Origin: Orientallactaga sibirica
Taxonomy: Eukaryota > Chordata > Mammalia > Rodentia > Dipodidae
Assembly (NCBI GenBank): GCA_036365145.1
Contig: JAEOAD010000001.1
Span: forward strand, 101,095,501-101,159,500
DNA length: 64,000 nucleotides
Reading direction: 5' to 3'
Part shown: in pieces, positions 10,976 through 21,804 of the stretch
How the letters are laid out: each line of letters begins with the position of its first letter
Position numbering within the stretch: the first letter of the stretch is position 1
Translations under genes and position numbers: made by a program
Notes under the pieces: model-generated
The model's input: only the letters and a program-made list of their open reading frames with translations
Databases searched by the model: none
What the model was told of the DNA's origin: nothing

Positions 10976-12026
10976 ACTTAAATGCTACTTAGGAATACAC
11001 CCACTGTATAGTGATGTTGTGTATATAGATGTATCAGCACCTCTGAGAGGATGCCTTTTGTTCCATGCAGACCCACCACCCTACCTGAAGTTACTTATCA
11101 TCATTGGTAACACCCCCTCAACATTCATATAAAGAGAAGTGTCCATGAATAATACAATCCAATTAGGAACACTTATTCCCTAATTACTCAATATTCCCAA
11201 CCATAATTTGACAGGGGAAAAAACTTAAATCCTGATAAATTGTAAATTAATGTTTCTTTTTTCAAAGTACTCTAAAGGAACCCTCCCTTTTTGAATATAC
11301 ACAGTGCATTTGGAATAATCATCAGGAAGCTTAAATACTTGAAGCTGTTATGAACATACATTCACATTCAAACTAAATTAGGCAGTGTTTGTTTGTTGAG
11401 CTGAATATAACCTATAGCTTTGAATTTGATTTGTATGACTTTATTTGTGAAATGCTTCTCATTTATCACTAGAAGGGTAGCAGTGGGAGCTCCAGCTACA
11501 TTACTGTAAAGGAAATATTAATGTCATCTCTTACATACAGGACTTTGTTAATATATACCCCCATTTTCCCAGCAAAGCCACTCTGATGAAATAATATAGA
11601 AAGAAATGAATAGAGATACCCAGGTGCTATGTTAAATTGTCAACTATGACTTTTAAAGAACAGCATAGCCAATGGCAGCCATGATTAATGGCATCCCCAG
11701 CCATTGTGGGTAAGGAAGTACATTTAAAAACTATAAACTGCAGGGTGAAGAGAAGAAGGTATGTGTTTACTAGATAGGTTGTAAAGTGCTCATGCTCAGT
11801 GTGACAGTCTCCTGTCTATTACTCAATTATGCAAGCTTAAATAGCTGATTGAAATGTAGTTTGGTTATTGATAACTTTACTACATTCATTTTTTATTTAT
11901 TTACATTGGTAATATACTACAAATACTAATTATATTAAATACATCATAGGCATATGTCACCTAAGTTTCAGAATCAGAAAATCTAGTCAAGGAGCAAGAT
12001 CACTTGGCTGTACTTCCTGCCTTCAC
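10976..12026. other. Unassigned sequence
   Basis: AT-rich, with no recognisable repeat or gene on either strand. Confidence 0.4.
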
Positions 12027-12272
12027 CTGGAAATCTGTCTATTTCCCAGGCTGGTTCATTGGGCAATATGCATGGTTGTCAACATTTTAAGCTTCTGTCC
12101 TGTAACACTGTCATGGTCTTTAGCATAATGTTTGTGATATTCAAGACTGAGGCTGAAACAATTCACATAACCAATCATTGCTTTATTTGTTAAATATTGG
12201 AACACTAACAGCTCACACAGGGCTGCATATTCAATTTCATTATCTCTCTCTTCCTCCAAATCATTTTCAAAA
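12027..12272 (-). other. Exon-like open stretch, function unknown
   Basis: On the minus strand a pyrimidine tract ending in TTTTTTGTATAG (a good splice-acceptor pattern) precedes an open frame of about 71 codons, and an ideal donor CCAG/GTGAAG follows at the 12027/12026 boundary. The translated stretch is acidic at the start (FENDLEEERDNEIEY), then helical-looking and aromatic-rich (LEYHKHYAKDH), and ends in TGA at 12056-12058. If this is an exon it would be a last coding exon or a poison exon, because every frame has a stop before the donor. I do not recognise the protein. A chance open frame with chance splice-like signals is a serious alternative. Confidence 0.22.
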
Positions 12273-13249
12273 CTATACAAAAAATAAAGAACAGTTCTAC
12301 ATTTGAATTGGCCTCAGTGAGTTTTAATTATGCTCTGTGGCCAACTGAAAAGAGCTAATTAGAATTTATATCCTTGTTTAGGTACACTATCATCAATGTG
12401 TTTTCATAAATGGTTTTCATTTGTAAAGAGCTCATTTTTAAAATATCAAATGAGAACTTTACCTTTGTAGATAAAGAGTGAAAAAATAGAGCTGGTATGT
12501 AGGAAAAAAAATATAGTAAATGTATTGTGGCCTTAAAAATATACACTGAAAACTTACCTGTTTTAATTTTGGATATTGGCAAATACTAGTTTAAATTTCA
12601 AAAGACTAAGCTCAGTGAAATGTCCATAAACCCTTAAATTTCTGGGTAGTTGGAAAGAAATACTTTAATATTGTTTCTAGATGTTGCAACAAACCTGTAC
12701 CAAATTATATTCACTTTTGCATGATCGTACGTAGGAATTCAAATCCTCTCTTATTTAACTGTGGCTAAATTTAATGTCATAAAATATTTATAAGAATTTT
12801 TTTGCTACACTGGTTCTCAGATAGAAAGCTTGCTGATTTTATCCCAAACTTCTTACCTTAGAAATATTTTTCAGTTTATTTTCACCTGAAAAGACATTGG
12901 ACACTTAAAGTAGTAAAAATAACACATTTGATACACAAATCAGCTAACAAACCATAGAGATAGTAAAATACATTAACTGTATAATATACGGCTGGCTCTG
13001 TATTGGGAGCTTAACATAGACAGTGAATTATTGAATTGTCCTATGTGATAAAAGAAAATTTCAGAGAGGATGTAAATTTAATAACAAGAGCTGGAGGATG
13101 GAGAGGACAGGAGATAAGGGAAGTGACATAGTTAACAGCTGGTGACCAAACCACAAAAGAGGGATATTCCTGAATGTATGTTGAAACCTTAACTTAAAGC
13201 CAAGGCCACATGGCCATGTCCTTATGTGCTGCACAAGAGTGACATTTCA
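12273..13249. other. Unassigned sequence
   Basis: AT-rich with nothing recognisable. A 75-residue minus frame at 12355-12582 looks like chance. Confidence 0.4.
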
Positions 13250-13480
13250 GGGCTGGAGAGATTAGTGGTTAAGCACTTGCCTGTGAAGCCTAAGGACCGC
13301 AATTTAAGGCTCAATTCCCCAGGACCCATGTAAGCCAGATGCACAAAGTGGTACATGCATCCTGAGTTCATTTGCAGTGGCTGGAGGCCCTGATGCTCCC
13401 ATTCTTTCTCTATCTATCTGCCTCTTTTTTCTCTGTCTGTTGCTCTCAAATAAATAAATAATTTTTAAAAATTTAAAAAA
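13250..13480 (+). mobile_element. B2-type SINE with target duplication
   Basis: GGGCTGGAGAGATTAGTGGT head, AAGCCAGATGCACAAAGTGG middle, CT-rich part, CAAATAAATAAATAA tail. The flanks GAGTGACATTTC (from 13237) and GAATGACATTTC (from 13481) are a near-perfect 12-bp target-site duplication. Confidence 0.93.
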
Positions 13481-14404
13481 GAATGACATTTCCAGACTAT
13501 TACCCCCAACCAATCTAGAAGCCACAAGTTCTTGTCTGTGTCTTTCTTCTTATTCCTAGATTCTCCTGCTTTTTACTTTCTTGCCTTCTTATCTATAACC
13601 AGTCTAGGTTCAATGTAAATAATCTATGATTTCTGTGTTCAAAATTTTATTATAAAACACCTGTTTGATCTTAGATTTAGTGGACATGTTTTGAACTGTT
13701 AGTTAGCCTTTCTGCTTATAGCTATGGACCTTGAGCCTCACCCCTTTCTGGATAGTACCTATGCAATCATTGAATGAACTCTTCAATTTCAGAAAAAAAT
13801 TCTGACTCAAGCATTGTGTTTTATATATGATCATGTATCAGCTGTACTTCTGACACTGTCCCTTATCTTTTACTAGTCTCAAACAAGTATAAACTCTTTT
13901 TAAGCTAACTCTACTAAAAGTTCTAAAAAATTCTTCCTAGGAGCAATTCTGGGCAAACAGTAGGAATATTAAATTTTGTACTTTCTTTCTTCAGTTACAC
14001 ACAACAATATCAATTTATCCAATAATAATTATGAGTCAGAAATATAGGTCATATCTGTTTAGAGGGGTCTTTTGATGCTTGAAAGGTGAGACAAAGATCA
14101 CAGTGATGTTTTTTTCTGTGTTATCAAGGGTAATAAGATGAACTAATTTGCTGTAACACCAATTTGCTATAGTCTGCTCTGGGTTTTTGTTTCATATCCA
14201 AAACTAGGCCTTTATTGTGTGGTACTGTACCCATCACAGATTATAAAACCTAGCTCATGAAATGGCCACTATTTACCAACTGATTCATCTGCCTTATTGA
14301 GACTACCCTCTGTTTTATTTTTAGTCTAGAATTTTACTGAAATAATGATAAATATGCTACTTATACAAAATAATATAGAAATATTTTGTATGATCCTTAC
14401 CCAG
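13481..14404. other. Unassigned sequence
   Basis: No recognised repeat or gene. Confidence 0.4.
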
Positions 14405-14800
14405 TGTTACTGGTAAAATTGTGTCTCTATTCAAAAAAAAAAAAAAGCCAAAGTCATAGTTATCCCTGTGAACATGACATTATTTGGAAACAAGGTCTTT
14501 ACTATAAAATCAGGTTAAGTTGAAATGGTCCTTGTGGGTCCTCACCTAGTATGACTGATTCCTTTATCTAAAAAGATTGTGCTAGAGAACAGAGGGAGGA
14601 CACCAAGCAAAGATACTGGAAGATAATGCTGTCTACTACCATAAAACCAAGGGACATGGGATGCTTCCAGAAGCTGGAGGATGCAAGGATATTGCATTCC
14701 CAAAGACTTTGGCAGGAATATAATTCTGCCAAACCTTGCTAACAAATGTTATATACTGCATTTAAAATTCTGATATTTTAAGTTGTTTTAAGTTGTTTTT
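14405..14800 (+). mobile_element. MLT1-like MaLR LTR, old
   Basis: Landmarks of the pan-mammalian MLT1 LTRs appear in order: GACATTATTTGGAAACAAGG with TCTTTACTATAAAATCAGGT, GTCCTCACCTAGTATGACTG, AGGGAGGACACCAAGC, CCAGAAGCTGGAGG. It predates the rodent-specific MaLR copies elsewhere in the window. Confidence 0.7.
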
Positions 14801-14999
14801 TTCCAAATCTGTATGTTAGAAAAATACAAGCTATGATGCTTTGGCCCCTTACTGCTGATGAGATTCTTGAGCACAGAGAAGGAAAGAAGAAGCAAGACTC
14901 AGTCCTTGATGAAAGATTTTTGTCCCTCAAGTCTGGATGCTGTCACTGAGAACATTTTCCCTAGGAATACACAAGCACACATGTATTCATTCCAAATAG

Positions 15000-15430
15000 G
15001 GCACAGATGACAGATCAAAGGACATCTGTACCAAAACCAGTTTTAGTGAACTATATGGCACAATGCAGGTCTGGCCCTAGCCAGACAGCATGTCAGAAGG
15101 AACCAGGAAGTGGCTTCTATGAACATGGCATCCTGCGCAGGCCTGGTGTGACAACAGCTACAGTCCCATGCTAGCGAGAAACCTGCTGCAAGATGATCTG
15201 TTTGGAGACAGGCTGTCATTGGTCACAAAAAGGGGACCACCCCATACAATGATTGGCCAGCCAAATGCCTTAAAACCCCCTACACTTCCCTGAATAATGA
15301 GTTTGCTGCAGCTCGCCCTCTGCCTGCTTTCACCCAACTCCCGGAGCCTGTGTCATGATTCCATGCTTCTCACCCCCAACTCGGCAGAGACCCTGCTGTC
15401 CCTCCTGGGCTGGCCATAGGAGGGACCCCA
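15000..15430 (+). mobile_element. Possible solo ERV LTR
   Basis: A GC-richer block resembles a retroviral U3-R: inverted CCAAT elements (GTCATTGGTCAC near 15218; ATGATTGGCCAGCCAA near 15250), an AAATGCCTTAAAACCCCC core-promoter-like stretch about 25 bases downstream, then a CTGCCTGCTTTCACCC and CCGGAGCCTGTG downstream block. No matching second LTR or primer site is seen, so it would be solo. A cellular promoter-like segment cannot be excluded. Confidence 0.4.
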
Positions 15431-15655
15431 ATAATGAACCAATGAGTTTATTAGAGTTACTTACAGAGCAGAGTATGGAATTGCTTACAGGAGGAAAGGA
15501 TGAATGAAAGACAGACACATCACAGAAAAGCCCACCCAGCATCTTGGTGGCATCACAGAAGCTACATTTGGGAAGCAAGGTATACGCAACCTGCAGAGAG
15601 TTCAGCTGGTCAGAAGGTCTCCTTCCAAGCAGTTGATTTCCATTTACATATCTTT

Positions 15656-15860
15656 TTAAAAATGTAAACATTTTATATGTATTTATTTGGTAAAGAGAGA
15701 GAGAATGAGCATGACAGGGCCTCCAGCTACTGCAAACAAACTCCAGATGCATGTGCCACCTTGTACATCTGGCTTATATGGGTCCTGGGGAACCTAACCT
15801 TGATCCTTTGGCTGTGCAGGCAAATACCTTAACTGCTGAGCCATCTCTCCAGCCCATCCC
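15656..15860 (-). mobile_element. B2-type SINE, antisense, with target duplication
   Basis: Read on the minus strand it starts GGGCTGGAGAGATGGCTCAG and has the AAGCCAGATGTACAAGGTGG middle. The 13-bp direct repeat TTTACATATCTTT lies on both sides (about 15643 and 15861). Confidence 0.93.
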
Positions 15861-16319
15861 TTTACATATCTTTAGGGCAGGGTCTTGCAAGCTTTTTCCC
15901 AGAGTGGTTGACATTATGCTCAGCCTACTCAGAAAATCAACAAGTCTGGGGAAAAGATTGCACATTCCTCTGCCTAGGATAGAATGTTTAAAATTTCAAG
16001 AAAATGCTATGCAACAGATGCCAACCTAAGCACTCCTTTGTTACACTAAAGATCTTTTGATAGATAAAAGAGAATTCAAATCTCAGTGTTAACTGACTTA
16101 CACATTGGGTCTCATTTGCAGTGCAGACTGGAACTTGAGTCACTTGGATCCATGAAGGTAGAGAAACTGCCCAACCTGAATTAGGTAAGACACAGCATGA
16201 ATGTAGGAAGCCCCCATAGTTTCAGTTGTTTCTCTGACTGAATGTTTTGAGGTGCCTAAGTCATATCAACCAAGGTGTCCCCAATCCTAATGCCTCACTA
16301 CCAAGAGCTTATTTAATGT
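15861..16319. other. Unassigned sequence
   Basis: Nothing recognised. Confidence 0.4.
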
Positions 16320-16530
16320 AAAGTATGTTCATTCTATGATGTAATTCTCTCAGCAATCCTAAGCAGTGAGCACAATTATTATTTCTATCCTAAAAGAAGA
16401 TAATGAAGGCAAAAGCAAGTTACAAAGTGTGTCCAAGGTCATGTAGACAGGAGGGTGTAGGAACAAGTTCCCAAGTCATACAGTCTTTCTGGGGAACCTG
16501 CATCCTTAACGACTAGGCTATTCTAATTTG
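16320..16530 (+). repeat. MIR SINE
   Basis: Core and 3' landmarks in order: CTCTCAGCAATCCTAAGCAG, AATTATTATTTCTATCC, GTCCAAGGTCATGTAGACAG and CATCCTTAACGACTAGGCTA. Well-ordered MIR despite its divergence. Confidence 0.8.
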
Positions 16531-17390
16531 CTTTTACTTTATGGATCCACCCAAACTGCAAGCCCATGTAACAACATCACTGTCATTGCTCACTGCATCA
16601 AATCAGAACATACTCTGCCCATGGGCTTCTGACAGAAGGTACAGGGCTCTCCTTTTAGTACTGGAGCATGTCTGAGCAGCCCTGTGAAGGGTTATTCAGT
16701 CTGTATCTCAGGAAAAACCAAGGGATTTGTCAATCAACACACATATGAGATTGCTATTATTTTCTCTTCATCCCATGTGAGAAAAAGGGCCTATGAAAGG
16801 TAGCAATGTGTGAATAATGGGAATAGCCAGCATTGTTTTCAATGCTTTCTTTTGATATTATTACAGATTCACAAGCAACTGAAAGTAATAATACAGAGAG
16901 ATCTCCTGTGCCCTTTCACAAGTTCCTCCAGTGGCTCAACCATTATATACTTCTGAGTTCCTCTGAGTTGAAATATTCTCTCCTGGAGGGAGGTGGGAGG
17001 CTCAGTAGGCTCAGGAGTCTCAGGAAGTCAGTAAGTCCTGGAAAGCTTAAACTTACAAGACCCATAATATCCCTCTCCATTGTTACAGAATCAGTAAATA
17101 ATTGTTATAGGGAGAGATTATCCTCCATCAGTTATCATCTGTGCTGTAGTGGGCTTTTTGGTAATGCATTTGGGTCGTCCATGCTCCTATATGCAATCCT
17201 TTACCAATACTCCGTAAATAGCCCCGATAAACGCATTGATTCAACAAGTTGAACTTTGGTGTAATTGTTGTCTGTTGCTGGCACCTTACCCAGGGGGAGG
17301 GGGTAGGCAGTAGAGAAATATCTGTTACATTTCTGCAAGAAAAGTTTAGGCAACAAGCACCCATCTAAGCATTAGGAATTCTGGTTCAGC
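16531..17390. other. Mostly unassigned; old L1ME-like trace
   Basis: ATTACAGATTCACAAGCAAC with AATACAGAGAGATCTCCTGT near 16860-16910 resembles an old L1ME 3' region. A 139-residue + frame at 16833-17252 runs through it. It has no domain-like pattern, and a frame of this length is expected by chance in 64 kb. Confidence 0.35.
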
Positions 17391-17540
17391 CAGGCATGGT
17401 GGCACACGTATTTAATCCCAGCACTTGGGGGGCAGAGAAAGGAGAACTGTAATGAGTTTGAGGACAACCTTGAACTACAAAGGGAATTTCTGGTCAGTGT
17501 GGACTAGAGTGAGACCCTACCTTGAAACACCAAAAAAATG
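17391..17540 (+). mobile_element. B1 SINE
   Basis: AGCCAGGCATGGTGGCACAC, AATCCCAGCACTTGG and CTAGAGTGAGACCCTACCTT with an A-rich tail. Confidence 0.92.
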
Positions 17541-17834
17541 GGAAAATTGCTCTGGTTCCTGGAGCTGAGTATAGACAGTATGTACAAAGGTTGGAGTTCT
17601 GGAGGGGTAATCTCCTTGTTGGAATCTTTTCCTGGGCAGAACTGCTCAATTGACATAGTGCATCTGCATACTTAATCAAGGGCTATTTTGACTGGGGAAG
17701 CTTTTATATATGAATGAGTATTAATAAACCTGCCTCTACTATTGCAGAGTGTTGGTATAAGAATATTCATGTGCATATGAGAGAAGTCTGATTGAGTGTC
17801 TTCTATCAATGTGCTAGGGTCTGCTGAGCCAGAC

Positions 17835-18015
17835 TGTTTTTATGTGAAATCTCAATGCATTGGGGTACTTCAAAACTAGGTATACAGTACATTTTTCATT
17901 CAAAGAAATTGAGTTACAAAGTGACTTGTTCAGGACTAAGCAATGACTTGATGGCCATGCTGAGGTTCACAACTGGCTCTCCTGGCCTTCAAAGCCCTCC
18001 ACAGTGCATTATGCT
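17835..18015 (+). repeat. MIR SINE
   Basis: AAGAAATTGAGTTACAAAGT, GACTTGTTCAGGACTAAGCA and a CAAAGCCCTCCACAGTGCAT end match the MIR 3' half. Diverged. Confidence 0.65.
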
Positions 18016-18600
18016 CTACTTGTTCCTTTAGCACCATTATGCAAGATAACCCAAGAGGAAGTTTCTCTTTCTAGGGGTTGATTCTGCACTATTTCTTTGC
18101 ATGAGCTCATTCAGTCCCACTGTGAACACATGATTATGAGATCAAGAGAGGTCAAAGGAAACATGGATACATCCCAGGAGGTTAGGATGAAAGGCCAGGT
18201 ATTGATTACATCTGGGGGATGAATATTTCAGGACAACAAAATTTTCCTTATATTTGGGGCAGCATGCACACAATCCCACTACAATGTGGATCCAGAGTTG
18301 ATGAGATTGCTTAATGCAATCTACCACAGAGACAAACAACACTGAATGAGAACACAGGTGCAGGGATGCAGAGGTGAAGGCTCTCAGCATGAAGTCCATA
18401 CCACACAGGCCAGGGAAGGGGTTTTGTTGATGTCTGTGGCTTTTGGAAACAAAGGGTACATTGCCAAATAAACTCCTGGTTAGTTATTTTTGTCAATGAC
18501 ATAGGAAGATTTATGCTTTTTCCTTCCCTCAATTTGTTTAGGATCAACAGTTTAAAGTATACAATAATGAAAGAATTTTAAATTAAAAAATTATAGTGGA
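18016..18600. other. Unassigned sequence
   Basis: Nothing recognised. The 85- and 78-residue minus frames here have no domain pattern. Confidence 0.4.
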
Positions 18601-18825
18601 GGGCTGGAGAAATGACTTAGCGGTTAAGGCATTTGCCTGCGAAGCCAAAGGCCCCAGGTTTGATTCTCCAGGACCCACGTAAGCCAGATGACAAGGGGCA
18701 CATGCATCTGGAGTTCGTTTGCAGTGGCTAGAAGCCCTAGCGTACCCATTCTCACTCTGTCTGTCTCTCTTCTATCTCTCTATCTCTGTTTGCAAATAAA
18801 TAAATAAAATTTAAAAAAGAAATCA
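18601..18825 (+). mobile_element. B2-type SINE with target duplication
   Basis: GGGCTGGAGAAATGACTTAG head, GCCTGCGAAGCCAAAGGC, AAATAAATAAATAAAA tail. The direct repeat AAAAATTATAGTG lies on both sides (about 18586 and 18837), with a short extra segment after the tail. Confidence 0.93.
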
Positions 18826-18954
18826 GTGCTCTTTAAAAAAATTATAGTGAGAAAAAGAAAAACAAATAGAAACAAACTTCCAAAATCTTTACTACACACT
18901 TATGTTCTTTCAATGCATGAATGTGAAAGATGGAGGGAGTGGAGAAATTTGATT

Positions 18955-19200
18955 AGGATTTTAGGAAGCTGCCTATAACACCAATAAGCCACCTCCAAAA
19001 ACATACTTCCTTTGGCAAGGCTCCAATTCCCAAAATGCCCAAGAGAGGATCACATGGGTTCTTAGGGAGAACTTAATCCAAACTCCCACACATACCATGA
19101 TGGACTCTACCTTCTTAAAGTGTAAGCTGAGTTAAACATTTTCTTAATCTAAAGTGCTTCTGATCACATATTTTGTTCCAGCTGTGAAAAACTAATTGAT
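18955..19200. mobile_element. Composite inverted MaLR-LTR-like repeat
   Basis: The left half resembles an antisense LTR (CCACCTCCAAAAACATACTT, AAGGCTCCAATTCCCAAAAT). The right half resembles a sense LTR end (ACCATGATGGACTCTACCTT, AAAGTGTAAGCTGAGTTAAA, CACATATTTTGTTCCAGCTG). This is the same antisense-then-sense arrangement as at 10402-10975. Confidence 0.5.
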
Positions 19201-19587
19201 ATCACTGTCAAACAGTAATGTTGTATTTCTCCTTTACATGTGTAAAATTTAAGTCCAAATAAATCATAGACATAAATATCATAGCTAAAATTATGGAAGT
19301 CTAAAGAAAATCCATAGGTAACTTAGACATTAATTTGTTGTACGTAAGAAGAAAAAAAAGTAACAAAAGGAAACTATTTTGTACTACATCAAAATTACAA
19401 ACTTCTGTTTTACCAGATACCCATAATATCAAACACATACTATAGAATGAAGGAAATATTGAAAACTCACATATTAGATAATTTTCCTGTGTCCAGAATA
19501 CACAAAAGGCTCTTATATATAATAAAATAAATCTATTAAAATGGACAAATATTATAATTAAACTTTTTTCCACAGAAGATGCACAAA
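19201..19587. other. Unassigned sequence
   Basis: AT-rich. A 110-residue minus frame (19301-19633) is hydrophobic and AT-driven, with no recognisable domain. Confidence 0.4.
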
Positions 19588-19918
19588 TGCTTGAATGAAA
19601 TGCTCCCCATAGCCTCATGTATTTGGCTCTCAACTGATGGCAGTTGGGGGAGGAAGGGTGGAGTCCTGCTCCAAGAGGTATGTTGCTGGGAAATGCTTTG
19701 GGTATTATACCCCAGCTCCTACATACCAGGGTCAGCTCACTCTTGCTCCTACCTCCCAGCTGATGTGACAGGATGTAATATCTAGCACTGCTCTGCCATG
19801 CTTTTCTCTGTCATGATGAAGCTTTCACTCAAACTGTAAGATGAAATAACCTCTCTCCTCCCAATGGCTGCTCTTGGTCAAGTGTTTTGTTCCAGCAACA
19901 AAAAGGTACCTGACACAA
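19588..19918 (+). mobile_element. Solo MaLR-type LTR
   Basis: TGCTTGAATGAAATGCTCCC start, CAACTGATGGCAGTTGGGGG, CTGCCATGCTTTTCTCTGTC, CACTCAAACTGTAAGATGAA, GTTCCAGCAACAAAAAGG and CCTGACACA end. Same family as the LTR at 3453-3797. Confidence 0.78.
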
Positions 19919-20443
19919 TGGATTGCAATTCGGCAATAGGAAGATAGTATTGAAGTAATGTGACTGAACCTTGGATCTTTATGATAAGTAAAAGAAGCCA
20001 GTCACAAAACTCAATATAATGTACAATTCCATTTCATTGAAATGATCAGAGTTGGTAAGCTGAAAGGCAGAATATAGTTTTATGGTTGTACAGGACATTT
20101 AAAAAAAGTAAGTAATGTTAATATGACATTTTTAGGAGAAGGGGTGGTGAAAAGATTTAATATTGATTTTGATAGTGGCTATAGAACACAGAACTCAGAC
20201 CATATTAAAATTCATTATGATTTATTCTCTTAAAGTGTGAATTGTCAGGTATATGCTTGATAGCTCAAGATAGCTATTACAAAGTGCTTACTTAGTATTT
20301 AAATACAAATGCTAGTTCTGTGTTCTATAGTTTATAACATTTGTACAAATAAAGAACATGAAAACAATAGCAAAACATGAGAGTAAGAAATAAATATATA
20401 CTATTTTCAGGATTAATGATTTGTTTTGAAAACCACAGGAAAC
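19919..20443. other. Unassigned sequence
   Basis: AT-rich with nothing recognised. Confidence 0.4.
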
Positions 20444-20953
20444 TAAAGAGTTAATTGCCCTTAAGACTAGAAGGCCTTGAAAAAACATCAGAGACATTTA
20501 ACCCAAGAAAATCCTGACAACGCCCCTGATTGATAAACTTGTCTTAACTTAGAAAGTCTTGATGGAACAGAAGCCATCTGGGTATCCTTCCTAGACAATT
20601 TTGCTAAAAAAGGTTATTCTAAGGAAGGAAACAAATAGCTACTGTTCCTTATTTACTTCCTTTGGATTTACATCTGGTCCAGTCTGTTTTTTCTTAGGAC
20701 CCTCCTTGTAAGTTTGAACACCAGCCTAGCTCAGTGCTTCAGCCTCCATCTCGCAGAAAGGTTACAGGCCCTCGCTATGCTTCAATAAACAGTTTCTGTC
20801 TGTTCAAACTGCATACCCTCTCCTTCTGTTCTCCTCACCTCCTCTCTACCTCCCTGCCTCTCTCAGGAGCACAAAAACTCACTGTGCTCACGACTGTGAT
20901 CTAAATATCCACCAGTTGTAACCTGAGATCTCCAGCCTTTCCAACTTGATATC
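20444..20953 (+). repeat. 5' LTR of the provirus
   Basis: Shares GATTGATAAACTT, CTAGACAATTTTGCTA, CTTATTTACTTCCTTTGGA (similar form) and CAGCCTAGCTCAG with the right LTR. It contains a TTCAATAAACAG polyadenylation signal at about 20780. The TATA position is mutated (GCTAAAAAAGG). It runs directly into the primer-site candidate. Confidence 0.8.
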
Positions 20954-20971
20954 TGGGGGCTTCTTCCTTTT
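20954..20971 (+). promoter_or_regulatory. Primer-binding-site candidate (tRNA-Pro type)
   Basis: TGGGGGCTTCTTCC immediately after the left LTR resembles the TGGGGGCTC start of proline-tRNA primer sites used by many gammaretrovirus-like elements. The second half is diverged. Confidence 0.55.
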
Positions 20972-21238
20972 CTTCTTTTCACTCTCTTCCCCCCAGACTT
21001 TTGAACTCCAGACAAAAGGCCACTCACTGTATGATTACTTCCATCTACATCCTCATCAAATTACATCCTTCAGGAGAAGGTATTCACTCTCAGTCTGTGG
21101 TGGAGGCACCTCATCTCATACCTCAGAAACTATGAGAGTTTCTCACTTCTCAGTCTGTGGGTTTTTTTGTCCTCCCTAAGACATGGACATGTCCCTGCTG
21201 GTGGAATTGGCCAGTCCACTTAGTACATGTGCTCCATA

Positions 21239-21544
21239 ATGGGTTCTAAATTATCTATTCCAAAAGACACTCCATTGGCATATCTCAAAACTAAGTTAAA
21301 GGAACTCAGACTATCTGAGCTCCTGCCTACCACATTATTTGGACTCTCTATTCAAATTTGGCCACAATATTCTCTAGACAATGGCCACCACTGGCCTGAA
21401 TTTGGTACTTTTGATTTCATCGTTCTCATTGGTCTTGATAACTTTCTCCAACAACATAAAAAATGGTCTGAGGTTCCCTCCCCTACTTCTACCCCTCCTA
21501 AAACTCTATCTTTCACACAGTTTTCAGCTGGCCATGACTTGTGA
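21239..21544 (+). pseudogene. gag: gag matrix (N-terminal) remnant
   Basis: About 101 codons from ATG 21239, where the second codon gives glycine (MGSK), the myristoylation position of retroviral matrix proteins. A later WPQYSLDNG..WPE.GTFDF pattern is typical of the gammaretrovirus-like matrix domain, which brings the polyprotein to the plasma membrane during assembly. A typical gag is around 500 residues; here the frame ends at 21542-21544 and no capsid (major homology region) or nucleocapsid zinc knuckle is visible beyond it. An in-frame ATG four codons upstream (21227) is a less likely start because it would bury the glycine. Spacing from the LTR and primer site (about 285 bases) is normal for a gag leader. 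It is a fossil, not a functional gene. Confidence 0.75.
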
Positions 21545-21765
21545 GGGTCTCTCCTTCTTATACCATATATAAGCCATACCACTAAATCAAATGCAGACCC
21601 TGCCTCCAAAAAGAAATTCCTGTCTTTACTGGATCTCTTTAACTTCTATATAGTGATATCTATCTTTTCTCTCCTGGCAAAAGTTAAAATCACTATACAG
21701 CTTGTAAATGTTTTTTTTTTTTTTTTTTTATCCTTCCTCTCCTTTTCATTACAAGCCACCAAAAA

Positions 21766-21804
<39 letters not shown>

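Noticed and set aside
15330..15752. A 140-codon minus frame as a gene.
   Set aside because: It spans the possible LTR, unique DNA and an antisense SINE, so it is not a single coding unit.
16833..17252. A 139-codon + frame.
   Set aside because: It overlaps an old L1ME-like trace and shows no domain or codon pattern.
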